From: Linepithema humile
Lineage: Eukaryota > Arthropoda > Insecta > Hymenoptera > Formicidae
Length of the DNA: 64,000 nucleotides
NCBI RefSeq assembly: GCF_040581485.1
Contig: NC_090132.1
Span: 15,506,146-15,570,145, forward strand
Direction of reading: 5' to 3'
In this document: positions 41,540-53,634 of the stretch, in pieces
Layout: every line of letters starts with the position of its first letter
Numbering within the stretch: position 1 is the first letter of the stretch
Notes under the pieces: generated by a model
The model's database searches: none
What the model saw: the letters and a program-made list of their open reading frames with translations, nothing else
Told to the model about the DNA's origin: nothing
Position numbers and translations under genes: made by a program

Positions 41540-43470
41540 GCGAGATTAAGTAACGTCATTGATTTCAGCCTCACTTGCAAGCGACTCTACAATGAATATT
41601 GCGAACCGCTGATATGCAATTAGAAATCCTGTATACCGAAGCGGCACGTGTACGCAAATAACAAGTGTGCATGTTGCGAAATATACATCATTTGTAAATA
41701 TACGTGCGATCCTGTTTGAAAAGCGTTTTTTGAAAATCTGCAGTCGAGGATTATTGACGTAAGTGTTTTGATTTCGGAAACATGTAAACGAGAATCCATG
41801 ATGTGGAATTACACAGTTTCGAGAATCAGTTTGATACAAAGAAGGAAGTTTTTTCCAGCAAAATAGAATGGATTACTAATTAAATCGTGAACTATTTTTT
41901 TATTATTTGATGTCAGGCGTGAATAACGGGCATATATCAACATGTATGTATATATATATATATATATATATTTTTGTATGTATTCATATAATCCAGATCT
42001 TGATGTACCACATATTACATTACAGTTGTTTCCGTTACTTCATTTTTTTTTAAACTAATCGATTTCTGCTGTATTTAAAAATTCCTTAAAAACGCACGTT
42101 TTTATTAAATTCAGCAACTCGTCGTGTGGCATATAAATTCATGAAAGATTCTAACACAAAATGTGACATACTTTGTTAATTGCTTAATTTTAAAAATATC
42201 GCTTAACAATTTTAATAGCTGACATGTTGGGATATATGCGCTACATGTGTAATATCAGGTATACAATTTCTGGGCTGTGATCACATAATGATAACTGGAT
42301 AAAAGAAATTGATAAGTTTTATTTATTTAGCAAAGTTAATCGGCAGATTTAATCGCCAAAGTACATCATAATTAAACGAAAGAACAATCATTGTGAAGTA
42401 TAGAGAATGAAGAACGAAAAGAATATTCACATTAATACTTACAGTAACTTGGATCATACGTAATACAAAATGATAACAATTACCATGATGCATGTGTTAC
42501 TGTGTACAAAAATTTTTATCATACCTTTTTTACCTTCGTTAATAAAAAAAGTCTTAATATTATATAGTAGATATAATATAATTAGCACAGACATATAATA
42601 TTCTTTTAAAGGAAGATATTCTATTTGCAAGTAGTAATTAGAATATGATTTTCAATTAATATTCTTATTGAGTAGACACATCCCATTTAATTAATTAATA
42701 ACATGTTCTTCAATAAATTGTATTTAAAAAAAAAATACTAATTTAAATTTTTAATCAAGCGAGACGATCAGAACGGAAAACAACAATGAATTTTATAAAT
42801 TGAAAATAATTGACAAATGTACAAATATACATACATATAAGTAATATCAGTTATTACAATAGATATAGGCGAGACTGATTATCACTCATTTAACGCATGT
42901 AAAGCTAAAACTATAAAAGCATGTAAATCTTATTCTCTAAATGAAAAAGTAAGTAAAGTTTGTATTTTAAAATTTTAGTTAGTATTAACATCTTATTATA
43001 TTTTTTGTATTGCGGATAAGTATTATTCAATGCATAACTTTTGTCATAATATAGATCTCTCCATCTTATAATATATATCGCAATTAAATGAATTTTTTAA
43101 AAACCATAATATATTTACTGCGTTTTATTTTTACAACAAATGATTTAATATCCATCTATTTATAATATAGCGTTCTTAACGTTGTCTAAAAATTAATTTT
43201 GCTTTATTAGAATTTTGCGTTTTAAAACTTTCATAGCATTTTATTATGTCGTATTATAACACAAATAAATAAATGTATGAGTTAAAATTCAACAAAGCTA
43301 ACGAATCTACAGGTAGAGATTATAAAGATGGGTTATGATAAAAAATAAAAGATAAAAGACAAAAGACAATAGTAATCTATTTATCAAAATTAAAATTTTG
43401 AATGTAAATGTCTTATAATACGTAAAATATTTCATAAATATTTTATACATGGAATATTTCGCGCGCTCTA
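41540..43470 (+). other. 3' flank and probable 3' UTR of the zinc-finger gene; AT-rich, no gene seen
   Basis: No frame with recognisable coding character follows the stop at 41537-41539. There is a (TA)n run at 41946-41970 and several AATAAA-like sites, for example near 42713. I see nothing else here. Confidence 0.5.
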
Positions 43471-43475
43471 TATCT

Positions 43476-43500
43476 TCTCTCTCTCTCTCTCTCTCTCTCT
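43476..43500. repeat. (CT)n microsatellite
   Basis: About 12 uninterrupted CT units. On the minus strand this reads as Arg-Glu repeats in a chance open frame. Confidence 0.9.
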
Positions 43501-44117
43501 CGCACACTTTCTCTTGCGCGCGTTATATTGGTTAAAGTACAATTTCATGCAGCGAAGCTTTGCTGGCGATGTTCCGCCGATTCGTGTGAATTTACGCATT
43601 CTTCCGACTCGGAATCGGCGAGACCTTGTAGCTACATCCGATTGTCCTGTTATCATTCGCACGACGACACTTAAACGGTAGATCGTTTCATATCGGAGCC
43701 GTTATCTTGCCCACCACTATCCTTGCTATTTTCCTAACATAATTCTCCATCGTAATTACAACCGCGGTAAATATTAACATTGCTTCCTATCAATATCTCT
43801 CACTCGAGAGCTTGCATTGTTATTTAGCTATCGCATTTAATAATATTTTATTCTATGCTTTTTTTATTTTAACATTTACGTGTGTTATACTTTAACTCTT
43901 TTAGTGTGTTTACATTATAAGATACCAAATTATTATTCCGTAGTTTCCGATCCTTCCTCCTTCGTTTTCTGTTTCAAATGCGTCGTATTTTATGTGATAC
44001 TAAATATATTCGAGTATTACTTTTATCATAAGATCACAAAATACGCACCAAGAGTGTTGTTCAAAATATCGCGCGCGATTTTCGTCGCGAAAGCGTGTGA
44101 GTGTGAGTGCTTGAAGA

Positions 44118-44548
44118 GGACTGCCAAGGAAGATGAAGACTCGAAGAGGACTGGGAGGAGGAGCAGGTCCAGGAAGGACATCGGGCGCCGGTGGAGCAAT
44201 GAAGATGTAATTAATCATTTATTTATTAACTATAAAATATCATATATAAAGCAGTACACATAAAATATTTGAAAATTTTAGTAAAATATAGTCAATAAAA
44301 TATGTAAAATATTTAATATTTATGATTATTATATTTTTTAAAATATTTATTTATTATTATTTTATATAGTTAAATCTTTTCCGTTAGATATTGATTTCAA
44401 AAGCAAATAAAAGTTCAATGTGTGCAACCATTTTTTCTCGCACGCGCGAATATTAATTGTTTTCAATATTTTAATAATCTGGATATATTTTTGTATTTTA
44501 CAGATCAGCTTCGCAGATCAACAGTTCCATTGCTACACATCGTATGGT
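44118..44548 (+). other. Candidate two-exon transcript start, unrecognised
   Basis: ATGAAGACTCG at 44132 opens a short Gly/Arg-rich frame that could splice at GAAGAT|GTAATT (about 44205). Near 44503 TTTTACAG precedes a 46-bp block ending ATG|GTAAGT, a good donor. Joined, these give about 40 residues with no family I recognise. A third acceptor near 45435 would add about 12 codons and a stop. It could equally be a noncoding transcript or chance. There is no clear downstream continuation. Confidence 0.2.
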
Positions 44549-45063
44549 AAGTCTAATTTGTCTTTATGAAGATAATGGATCTATGAAACACATGTATATC
44601 TAAAAATTAACACATTGTAAATTATATAATATTGATTTTATAAAAGTTTTATATATTCTCGCGCATTTTTAAAATATTTGAAATTATATATACATTAATT
44701 TCTAGAAAAATAAACTATTTATTATTTTAATAAATTCAAATTAAATTTGAAACAGAATTCAAAAACAGTACATGTTGATTCAAAAAGCTTGTTCTTTTTC
44801 AATTAATGTAGGAGTAAAAAAAAGTACAAAAAGTCCAAAAAATACATTTCATAGATTTATTTATCAAAATGGAATGGGCTAGAAATTAGTTCAGGTGATC
44901 AATATATATGTGCACACTATGATACACATGTGAAAATTATATAATAAAACATTATCGCACGCTAAAAAGATTATACATACACAAAATTTTAATAATAAAT
45001 ATATGAACATCATGAGAATGCAAATTTTAATATGATATACATATATTATTTAATTGTATAGAT

Positions 45064-45282
45064 CAATGATGAGCAACCTTTGTTCTACAGTGTGCCAAAA
45101 TTGAAAACCTAATATTCCATACCGCAACGAACGCAATATTAAATACTTAAATATATTAATTTAAAAAATTTAATTTATATAATAGAATTCGTTATTTTCG
45201 ACAATGAAACTTTTTTTTAAATTTGATTTACTTTTTATTAATAATACTTTTAATATAGGGGGTCGCGGGTTGCTCATCACTG
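45064..45282. mobile_element. hAT-type nonautonomous element (MITE)
   Basis: The inverted ends are CAATGATGAGCAACC on the left and, as its complement, CAGTGATGAGCAACC on the right. The CA(G)TG...CAACC pattern is typical of hAT termini. The flanking octamers GTATAGAT and ATATAGAT match at 7 of 8 positions, fitting the 8-bp hAT target duplication. The 219-bp interior is AT-rich and noncoding. Confidence 0.7.
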
Positions 45283-45876
45283 ATATAGATAATTGATTAC
45301 ATATTTATTTTTTAATTAATAAAATCCTTAGCTCTAATTTTATTGTTCAAATGAATAGAGATTTCACATAAATATATTTTTTTCATATCTATCTTATCTT
45401 ATATCTATGTATCAATTTTATCTTAATCTTTCTTAGCGTGCCTGTGCATTCGTGGTCCTATGGCTTAATTAATTCCATGGTCGAGCACGGAAATTCGAAA
45501 TTTATGGTCCCATCGATAATGGTTGAGCACGAATTTCGAAACAATGTTGATATTGATCGATCATATTAATGGTCGACTATCAACACGAATTTTGGACACA
45601 AATAGCGAAAACTGAATCGAGCTTTACGCTTTGTGTTTTGCGTAAAACGCCGGATCAGTCGCGAAAAACATCAAGATAAAAGTATTTTATACGCTAGATA
45701 GAATAAAATAATTTCGGGAGGGATAAAATTTCGGGTGGGACAAAATAAGCATAAAATATGATTTATTTTCACACTATATCAAAATAGATGTTTTTTCTTA
45801 ACTGATATAAAATAATCTTACGTTATTTAAAATAATACATAAAATAATCTTACGTTTACTTAAGTTAAGTAATTCA

Positions 45877-48628
45877 TCATGCATTCTTCCGTTTCTTATT
45901 TTTTTTCTTTAATATTCTGTAACGCCGCCAAATAGAATGTCTCGTTCTTTTCAGAACTTTAGCCAAGTCAACATATTTACATTTTTCTTCAAGAGATGGG
46001 TTATTTTCTAGATGATCTATAATCATTTCGTCCTCTTCAGATGTATACCTAATAATTTTAATATAGATTATAATTCCCATTGCTATTATAAAAAGCTATT
46101 GATACTAATTGATTGCCATAGCAGTTATATAGAAATAACTAGAAAATGATGAAGTGACATGCATAAACATGCATAATTTTGTTATATGTTACCTTCTTTG
46201 TACATTATTTTCATATAAATTTCTAAATCTATGGTAAACACTATACAAAGTCCTATTTGGTAGACCATCAGCTAAGAATTGTACAAATTTTCGTCTTTCT
46301 GTAGTATTACGCATGTATGTCAATTTGCCAATCCTTAATTGTAAGAATGGTTTCAATTTTTTTATATCCCAATCATGTATCTATATCAGAATTAACATTA
46401 TAAATAGCTTTTACATTTAATATATATGTAATAAAAGATTTCTGGACTATGTTCAAGAAATTATAAACATTAAGCAACTAACCTTACAAAATGCTTTCCA
46501 ATTGGCGACAATAATATCGTCCTCAACAGCGGAATATGAGCCTTTCCGAATTGGTACTATATTTTCAAACTTTTTTATTTCTTCTGCCGTTGGCGTATGA
46601 GATCCTGCGCGTGTTTCAATCTTGTGTTGTGGTGGCACTGTATGTCTCAATTGTACGCATAACTTATATAATTTCTGTAATAAAATATTATATATATATA
46701 TTCCATTTACACAAAGCTTTTATTACATTAAATGTCTAGTATTCTTTCAGAATACCTACGACTGAGTCTAAACCAGTTAATTTCTCCGCCGATTCCATTT
46801 GTCGTGCTAAATATGTTGCATCACTACAATATTCGTCTCTTTCATCCTTAGATTCACAAGTATCTTTATTTATATCCTTTTTTACGTCGATATTTTCTTC
46901 TTGTAACATTCCTGTATATAATACTTCAATGCTATCATTGTCGAACTTATTTTTGTGAGTGTTTATATTCTCCAATGATTCCTCCTCATCATCATCCTCA
47001 TTCTCTGATATTTCCATCTTAATTTTGATGTCTTCATTCTCAAACTCATTTTCATCGCAGTTTGTATTCTCTGAGGATTCTTCTTCATCATTATCCTCAC
47101 ACTCTGATATTTCCATCCTACTTTTTATAGTTGTATTCTCAATCTCATTGTTATGAGTGTTTATATTCTCTAATAATTCCTCCTCATCATTATCCTCACT
47201 ATCTGATATTTCCATTTTAGTTTTCATATTTTCATTCTCAAACTCATCTTTATCAGTGTCTTCTAATGCTTCTTTCTCATTATTATCCTTAGTCTTTGAT
47301 CTTTCCACCGTATCTTTAATGTTTTCATTTTTCTGGGTGTTTATATTCTTTGATGCTTTCTTTTTATCACTATTCTCGTTCTTTGATGTTTCCTTTGTAT
47401 CTTTAATGTTGTCATTTTTCTGGGGACTTAAATTCTTTAATGTTTTCTCATCATTATCCTCATTCTTTGATGTTTCCTTTCTTTCTTTAATGTTGTCATT
47501 TTTCTGGGTGTTTATATTCTTTAATGTTTTCTTCTTATCACTATCCTCAGTCTTTGATGTTTCCATCGTATCTTCAATGTTTTCATTTTGCTGGGTGTTT
47601 ATATTCTTTGATGCTTTCTTCTTATCACTATCCTCATTCTTTGATGTTTCCTTTGTATCTTTAATGTTGTCATTTTTCTGGGGACTTATATTCTTTGATG
47701 TTTTCTTCTTATCACTATCCTCATTCTTTGATGTTTCCTTTCTTTCTTTAATGTTGTCATTTTTCTGGGTGTTTATATTCTTTAATATTTTCTTCTTATC
47801 GCTATCCCCAGTCTTCGTTTCCACCGTATCTTTAATGTTTTCATTTTTCTGGGTGTTTATATTCTTTGATGCTTTCTTCTTATCACTATCCTCATTTTTT
47901 GATGTTTCCTTTGTATCTTTAATGTTTTCATTTTGCTGGATGTTTATATTCTTTGATGTTTTCTTCTTATCACTATCCTCATTCTTTGATGCTTTCTTCT
48001 TATTACTATCCTCTTTCTTTAATGTTTCTATCATATCTTTAATGTTTCTATTTTTCTGGGTATTTATATTCTTTAATGCTTTCTTCTTATCACTATCCTC
48101 AGTCTTTGATGTTTCCACTGTATCTTTAATGCCTTCATTTTCTTGGGTGTTTATATTCTTTGATGCTTTCTTCTTACCACTATCCTCATTCTTTGATGCT
48201 TTCTTTTTATCACTGTCCTCATTCTTTGATGTTTTCTTCTTATCATTATCCTCATTTTTTGATGTTTCCATTGTATCTTTAATGTTTTCATTTTTCTGGG
48301 TGTCTATATTCTTTGATGCTTTCTTTTCATCGCTACTCTCATTTTCTAATGTTTTTATCTTACTTTTCATCTTTTTATTCTTAAACTCATTCTTATGAGT
48401 GTTTATATTCTCTAATGATTCCTCCTCATCATTATCCTCGCTCTCTGATATTTCCATCTTATTTTTCATATTTTTATTCTCAAACTCATCTTTTTGGATG
48501 TTTATATTCTTTAATGCTTTCTTCTCATCATTATTTTTATTATGAGATGTTTTCGTTTTATCTCTGTTGTCTTCATTTTCTGATTTTTTCTTTGTATTAT
48601 TGATAAAACTTTTAGTCTTACATCTCAT
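45877..48628 (-). CDS. Lys/Asn/Asp-rich repeat protein with C-terminal Myb/SANT-like domains, possibly TTF1/Reb1-like (806 aa, 4 exons)
   Basis: Minus-strand exons: 48628-46760, 46674-46483, 46380-46193 and 46048-45877 (TGA), all in phase. Start: the first ATG (MRCKTKSFINN) after an in-frame upstream stop. Residues 1 to about 560 are extremely charged low-complexity sequence built largely from imperfect 29-residue repeats, core EDSDKKKASKNINTQKNEN. The C-terminal 190 residues look globular. GSYSAVEDDIIVANWKAFC continues into HDWDIKKLKPFLQLRIGKLT, and then RYTSEEDEMIIDHLENN ends in a helix rich in Arg and Lys. The spaced Trp/aromatic residues and ED/EED starts suggest two Myb/SANT-like DNA-binding units arranged as in the TTF1/Reb1 group of rDNA terminator binders. 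That assignment is an inference from domain pattern. The GTC|GTAGGT donor of exon 1 is the only one that keeps the frame open. Confidence 0.75.
47290..48320 (-). repeat. Coding tandem repeat, 87-bp (29-aa) units with deletions
   Basis: About eleven imperfect units lie inside exon 1 of the Myb-domain gene. Each encodes variants of TSKNEDSDKKKASKN followed by INTQKNENIKDT. Unit lengths vary by multiples of three and the frame never breaks, so expansion and contraction have been held in frame. A 413-aa Phe/Ser/Leu-rich frame on the opposite strand is a mirror of this repeat. Confidence 0.85.
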
Positions 48629-48969
48629 AATTGAATTATAATCCTTATAATGTATATCCAAATTATTTTATAAATTTCTATAAACATAAAAAAATATTTA
48701 GTAGAATTGTGTATTTATTTTGTGCAATGTTAGAAAAATATATTTTCTTAAAACTTAACCTGTACGGGTTTCCACAATCACTCGTTACAAATTATATACA
48801 CATTTTATGATATGATTTTCTTCAATATAGGTTTTGATTTATATTTTACACCACCATTATTTTATTTATGTGAATAATTCCGTTTTAACAATGATTTATA
48901 GGTTAAAATTTCACAAGCAGTTAAGCATCGAACACTTCAAATAGATACTCTGAAAATACAAATGTGCTA

Positions 48970-49010
48970 TGATGTGATTGGTGTATGTTTCCAGATTGTC
49001 CAATCAGATT
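48970..49010. promoter_or_regulatory. Paired CCAAT boxes between divergent genes
   Basis: GATTGG at 48976-48981 and CCAATC at 49000-49005 form an inverted CCAAT pair. It lies about 350 bp upstream of the minus-strand Myb-domain gene start and about 590 bp upstream of the BORCS7 start. Inverted CCAAT pairs are common in bidirectional promoters; the role here is inferred. The rest of 48662-49594 is AT-rich with no gene; an acceptor TATCTATAG near 49540 suggests a 5' UTR intron for BORCS7. Confidence 0.35.
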
Positions 49011-49594
49011 CGTTTTCTAACACTCAGCTGATCACTCAACTGTTACATTTTCTGAATGTGTGAGGAATATATCGTTTAGGATAGCGCATTCGAGATAGAC
49101 GACTAGACTTTCGTTTTCATATTGATATTTAATTTTATTGTGACTTACATAGGAGACGAAAATTTTTAACAAACTAGTTTTTATTTCTTTGCTAATTTTT
49201 TGAAACCGTTTGTGCTGAAAAGATTTCAATTTTGATATCTACCTACTCCAGTTATCAATTTTCACATACATACTTATATGTATGTTATGCGCGCTTCTTT
49301 TTAGTTATGTGTGTGAATTGATTTTCTTAGCGTTCACATATGTCATATGTAATCTGTCAACGAAATGTCAAATGTAAGTGTATACATAAAACATATCTAA
49401 GGTGACGTTTTAATGTTTCATAGTAATACACAAATTATAAAAGACATTGCTTTCAATCATATGACATCTGTATGTTTTCAGATAATAAAATAGTGTTTCT
49501 TCTGTAATTAATCAAGAATACGTATAATCTATCTATAGGCCTGGATAACATTAAGAGTAAAACTTATCCCACGATTAATGAAAAACAGTACAAC

Positions 49595-50009
49595 ATGGCA
49601 TCAGCATCTAGCACAAGCGCACGTAGCCTCTTCATTGAATCAAAGATGAGATTAGCGGATAGAGTGCAAGTTAATGTTAATAACATTGCTTCTCTCGCCA
49701 GACAAATACAAAGAGGTTCAAAAAGCAGCGAAGTAATATTTTATGCTTTAGCTTAGCCTTTGTATGGGAGTTTACACTATACACTATTGAATTAATATTT
49801 CTATTACTATATAACTTATAATTTCTTAGATCTTAATGCATGCATCGAGAAATTTTGCACAACAGGAGAATGGATTGGAAATGATGGAATCTAATTTAAA
49901 GAAAATTGCTCTTATTACCACTCATTTAGAATATCAAATGGATGCAATCGACAAAAATTCTGCAATGTTGGAGGAAGTCACCGAGCAAGTACGATCAATG
50001 CAACGATAA
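49595..50009 (+). CDS. BORCS7: BORC complex subunit 7 (105 aa, 2 exons)
   Basis: Exons 49595-49732 and 49830-50009 (TAA) join in phase 0 at AGCGAA|GTAATA / TTCTTAG|ATC. The product is 105 aa, essentially the length I recall for human BORCS7. Family features are the RGSKSSE(I/L)L block at the exon junction and the core helix KKIALITTHLEYQMDAIDKN, which matches the vertebrate KMAIITTHLQYQ region. It is a small helical, coiled-coil-forming protein with no signal peptide or membrane segment. BORC is an eight-subunit complex on the lysosome surface that recruits the small GTPase Arl8 and so couples lysosomes to kinesin and to HOPS-dependent fusion. Transcription is away from the Myb-domain gene. 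An AATAAA-like site near 50330 could end the transcript. Confidence 0.95.
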
Positions 50010-51104
50010 CGTATTGATGCATATTTATTTCATGTTATATATAAGAGTTTTATTTAATATCTGCAGGATATGTATTTATAAACAATGTGGTATGAATGTT
50101 ATATTGCAGACTTATATGTATAGTTGTTAACAATTTTAAGTTTAAAAAGTTTTCAGAATGAGCACAATGCAATCTTTCAGAGATGCAATTTATAATTTAA
50201 AAATAGTATATGTAGCTACTAGACCTGTCTTTTTCCATACTATATCAAGTCTATAAAAGCTATAAAATGTCTTTAATTTTACTCTTTCTGTGATATATTT
50301 ATACAAAGATATATATTACTTCTTGTTTAATAAATAACACATATCAAGAAGATATAATTTATTCTATTACGGATATTATATTTTTTATATATAATTACAT
50401 AATTACATTATATTATGAATATATAATTGAAATACAAATAACCCTTGTATAATATAAAGTACTTCGAGAACATGGTTTTGACGCAACACAGTCTGAAAAC
50501 TGCAAGAATCTTTGTACGTCATGAATTTTTAAAATTATAAATTTTTGAAACAAGTCTTTTTTTTCTTTAAAATGGAATCTCTCAACTTTTATATTATTTT
50601 GTGGTATTCATCATATAATAAAGTTTTGTTTACTACAGTTTTGATATAACAATACATATTTTTGTATTGTACAAAGATTACTTGTGTGTATATATATTTT
50701 CTTTAAAATTACTGAAATGTGCTATTTTTCTTTTAGATGACTGTCTTTATATCATTATGTAACATCTAACAATATTATTCATTTAGAGAAAGAGAAAATA
50801 GGGGAAAAAATGCAAGACTTGAATAACATGATATCGATTTTTTTTCCATTTATTCCAGATCGTTAGTTTTAAAGTCTAAATTGATGCTTATAAACAAGAT
50901 ATCATTGAATTCATGCACTTGGGAACTTTTAAAATCTGTATACATAGAATTTCTTATTTAGATTGAAAGTAAGATACTAAATTGCAATATGCTATAACTA
51001 AAATGTTTTTGAAAATAGAATTTGAAGAAATTTGGTCACCAGAAATCAATCATATCGTATTTATATCGTATCGTATTAGAAAAACTTGCATAATATCAAA
51101 TTCA
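50010..51104. other. AT-rich interval between convergent BORCS7 and otubain genes
   Basis: It contains the two 3' ends only. There are several AATAAA-like signals on both strands and no coding frame or repeat that I can support. Confidence 0.5.
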
Positions 51105-52481
51105 TCAAGGATAAAGAATGTCATAGTGACCAGGACGATATAACAAGTGTACAGCTGGTGGTGCACCTTCAGGAAAGTCATGGGCAGTTACTTCAGTTCC
51201 AGCACCTCTATCCATATAACGAACTCTAACACCAGTTCCTAGAGCACTACTCATTGCTATAATGTGAATATGGTCAGATTCTTTATACATTGGTTCAACT
51301 TCCTATAAAAAAAAATATATCCGAATGAATATCAACGTTATAATGAAAAATTAATCATGTAAATAATGATACAGATATATAGATATCAACATGAAGAGAC
51401 AAACCTGATGGCAGAATTCTGTTATGGTACGTTCTCCTTCAATAAAATGTTGATAGAAATCGGCATCACGTTGCAACTGTCCTGATGTAATTAATCTAAG
51501 ATATACAACAACATAATCAGAATATCCTTGTTCATTGAATAACTTGTGTAATTCCATATGACTGGATTGTGTGTCCCCTCCTACTTTGTCGATGACTTCC
51601 ATGAACTGTAATAAAAATTTGTTAGAATCAAGTCACATCTTTTGCAATAAATGTTAAGTCAATATGCTAACACATGTAAAATTGAAAATTTGTGAAAAAT
51701 TTGTGAAGCCTTACCGTGTCGTGAAAGTCTTCGACTGTAAATTGGGGAAAACCTAAAGCTACAAGACTATCCTTGCTCTTTAAAGCTAAATCTCGAAACT
51801 TATTATATTCTTCTTTATTCTCAATTAATTTTTCCAAATAAGCATAACTAAATGCCCTGAAGAAACAATTGCCATCAGGCCTAGTTCTTCTAATATAGGA
51901 ATATTGTTGAGCCAAAGCTTTTGCTTTTGACAGATACACATCATCTTCTGCATATTCTTGTTCTAAGCTCTTCAATGGTTCTTTTTCACCGACTAAAGCT
52001 ATAGATTCAGAAATCTGGAATATAAGAAACCATTATATCACATATCGAATGACCGTTTCATGATCTATATGAGATTTTTCTTTCATGAAATTTATGCTTT
52101 ATTAAAAAGAAAATAATGATAAGTGGTTATAGTATTTACATATTCTTTAATTCATTAAAATTTATAGAAAATAAATATCATACTTCAAGAAGATGATGAA
52201 AGCTAATTCGAATATATGATAAATTTTATCTTTGATTGTATCAATTAAGGAAGACTGATTAACCTAATGAATTTTTTGAAAATACACTTTAAATTTAGTA
52301 TAAAAATACATATTAACCTCTTTCTCAATACGTCTCTGTTGTTGAAGTATCAACTCATCTTGGTTGACATCTGCAATAAAAATTAAGATAATAAATCACT
52401 GCACTTAATTTCTCAACGATAGATTACACAAAAAATACCTGTGTTTTCTATAGATTGCTCTTTAGGCGACTTGTCTCCCAT
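51105..52481 (-). CDS. OTUB1: Otubain-type deubiquitinase, OTUB1-like (264 aa, 5 exons)
   Basis: Minus-strand exons: 52481-52439 (ATG), 52370-52318, 52014-51715, 51605-51405 and 51302-51105 (TGA), phases consistent. The peptidase C65 (OTU) domain occupies nearly the whole protein. The catalytic motif RPDGNCFFRAF supplies the catalytic Asp and Cys. The final exon carries the His in LLYRPGHYDILYP, close to the C-terminus as in OTUB1. The N-terminal helix (residues about 15-45, acidic/Gln-rich) corresponds to the ubiquitin-binding arm used by OTUB1 to inhibit E2 enzymes. The family cleaves Lys48-linked ubiquitin chains in cytosol and nucleus. The catalytic residues are all present, so activity is expected. 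The promoter side carries a double palindromic MITE about 220 bp upstream of the start codon. Confidence 0.96.
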
Positions 52482-52711
52482 ATCTCAAAAGATATTGCCA
52501 AATTTCGCGACGACTGTCAAATTATCAATCGTAAACAAAATCCAATGTTTCCATGTGCAATTGAAAAGATGTTTGCCGCTGTGTGTCACGGTTTTATATT
52601 GGCAGCACTATCGAATAAATTCAATCTAGGTATTTTATATGATAAAGGTAGTAGCAATGAAATAGTTATAACCATAGACGTAGTAAATATAAACTACGGG
52701 CGGTATTCATA

Positions 52712-52870
52712 GGGCGGTATTCATAGTCCGTTCTTATATTCAAGATCGTCTTAAGAACGAACTTATATTCGCTCTCTTCGTCAGACACAATCTATGTGTG
52801 ACGAAGAGAGCGAATATAAGTCCGTGCTTAAGACGATTTTAAATATAAGAACGGACTATGAATACCGCCC
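52712..52870. mobile_element. Palindromic MITE, copy 1 of a tandem pair
   Basis: The sequence is almost wholly self-complementary: GGGCGGTATTCATAGTCCG at the left is mirrored by CGGACTATGAATACCGCCC at the right. The inner arms include TTATATTCGCTCTCTTCGTC and its complement. The hairpin arms are about 70 bp. A 14-bp partial duplicate of the tip lies at 52698-52711. No coding capacity; the superfamily is not assigned. Confidence 0.8.
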
Positions 52871-53018
52871 ATAGTCCGTTCTTATATTCAAAATCGTCTT
52901 AAGCACGGACTTATATTCGCTCTCTTCGTCACACATAGATTGTGTCTGACAAAGAGAGCGAATATAAGTTTGTACTTAAGACGATTTTGAATATAAGAAC
53001 GGACTATGAATACCGGCC
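52871..53018. mobile_element. Palindromic MITE, copy 2, abutting copy 1 head to tail
   Basis: It begins ATAGTCCGTTCTTATATTC directly after the GCCC end of copy 1 and ends GAATACCGGCC. It shares the arm sequences of copy 1 with scattered substitutions (for example GACAAAGAGAGCG for GACGAAGAGAGCG), so the two are related but diverged copies that share one terminus. Confidence 0.75.
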
Positions 53019-53374
53019 TACGCATTCCTTAGTTTATGGCCTGTGCATGGAGGACCTGGAGAGAGCATTTGCGGTAATTACATACCGTAACTGTATATAT
53101 ATAACTTTTAAATTTATTCAACAACTGTTCCACACATCTTGTCTCCTCAGAGTTAGTACAATTGTCCTGCAGAAGCACGAAATTTATTTGAAAATATCTT
53201 TTGTTTAAAGGTGTACTTATACAGAAACATATGTTTATGCAATAGAAATGTTTGGATTTTTAAAAAATTTATATGAACATTATACAAATTTTCATTCTGA
53301 CATTAATTTCTTGCCGTATAGTGTAAGAAAACAATGTTGCAAAAAAAAAGAAAGTTTTATGAGAATTAAAACAA

Positions 53375-53634
53375 TTGTTTATATTTATGTTCTGTTATAC
53401 ATAATTCTTTGTGTATATGTTATGCACACATTTATTTATATATACCCTGATGGAAATATTTTATTTATATTTATGTTCTGTTATACATAATTCTTTGTGT
53501 ATATGTTATGCACACATTTATTTATATATACCCTGATGGAAATATTTTGTTTATATTTATGTTCTGTTATACATAATTCTTTATGTATATATTATGCACA
53601 AATTTATTTATATATACTCTGATGGAAATATTTT
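53375..53634. repeat. Three 86-bp tandem repeats ending in the MITE terminus
   Basis: Copies are spaced exactly 86 bp apart: CCCTGATGG at 53445 and 53531, CTCTGATGG at 53617. Each consists of the flank (TTATATTTATGTTCTG onward) plus the first ~16 bp of the neighbouring MITE. Units 2 and 3 of the triplication have a single copy. Confidence 0.85.

Noticed and set aside
47157..48398. 413-codon plus-strand frame rich in Phe, Ser and Leu
   Set aside because: It is the antisense reading of the in-frame 87-bp coding repeat of the Myb-domain gene; the minus-strand frame is spliced to globular exons and this one is not.
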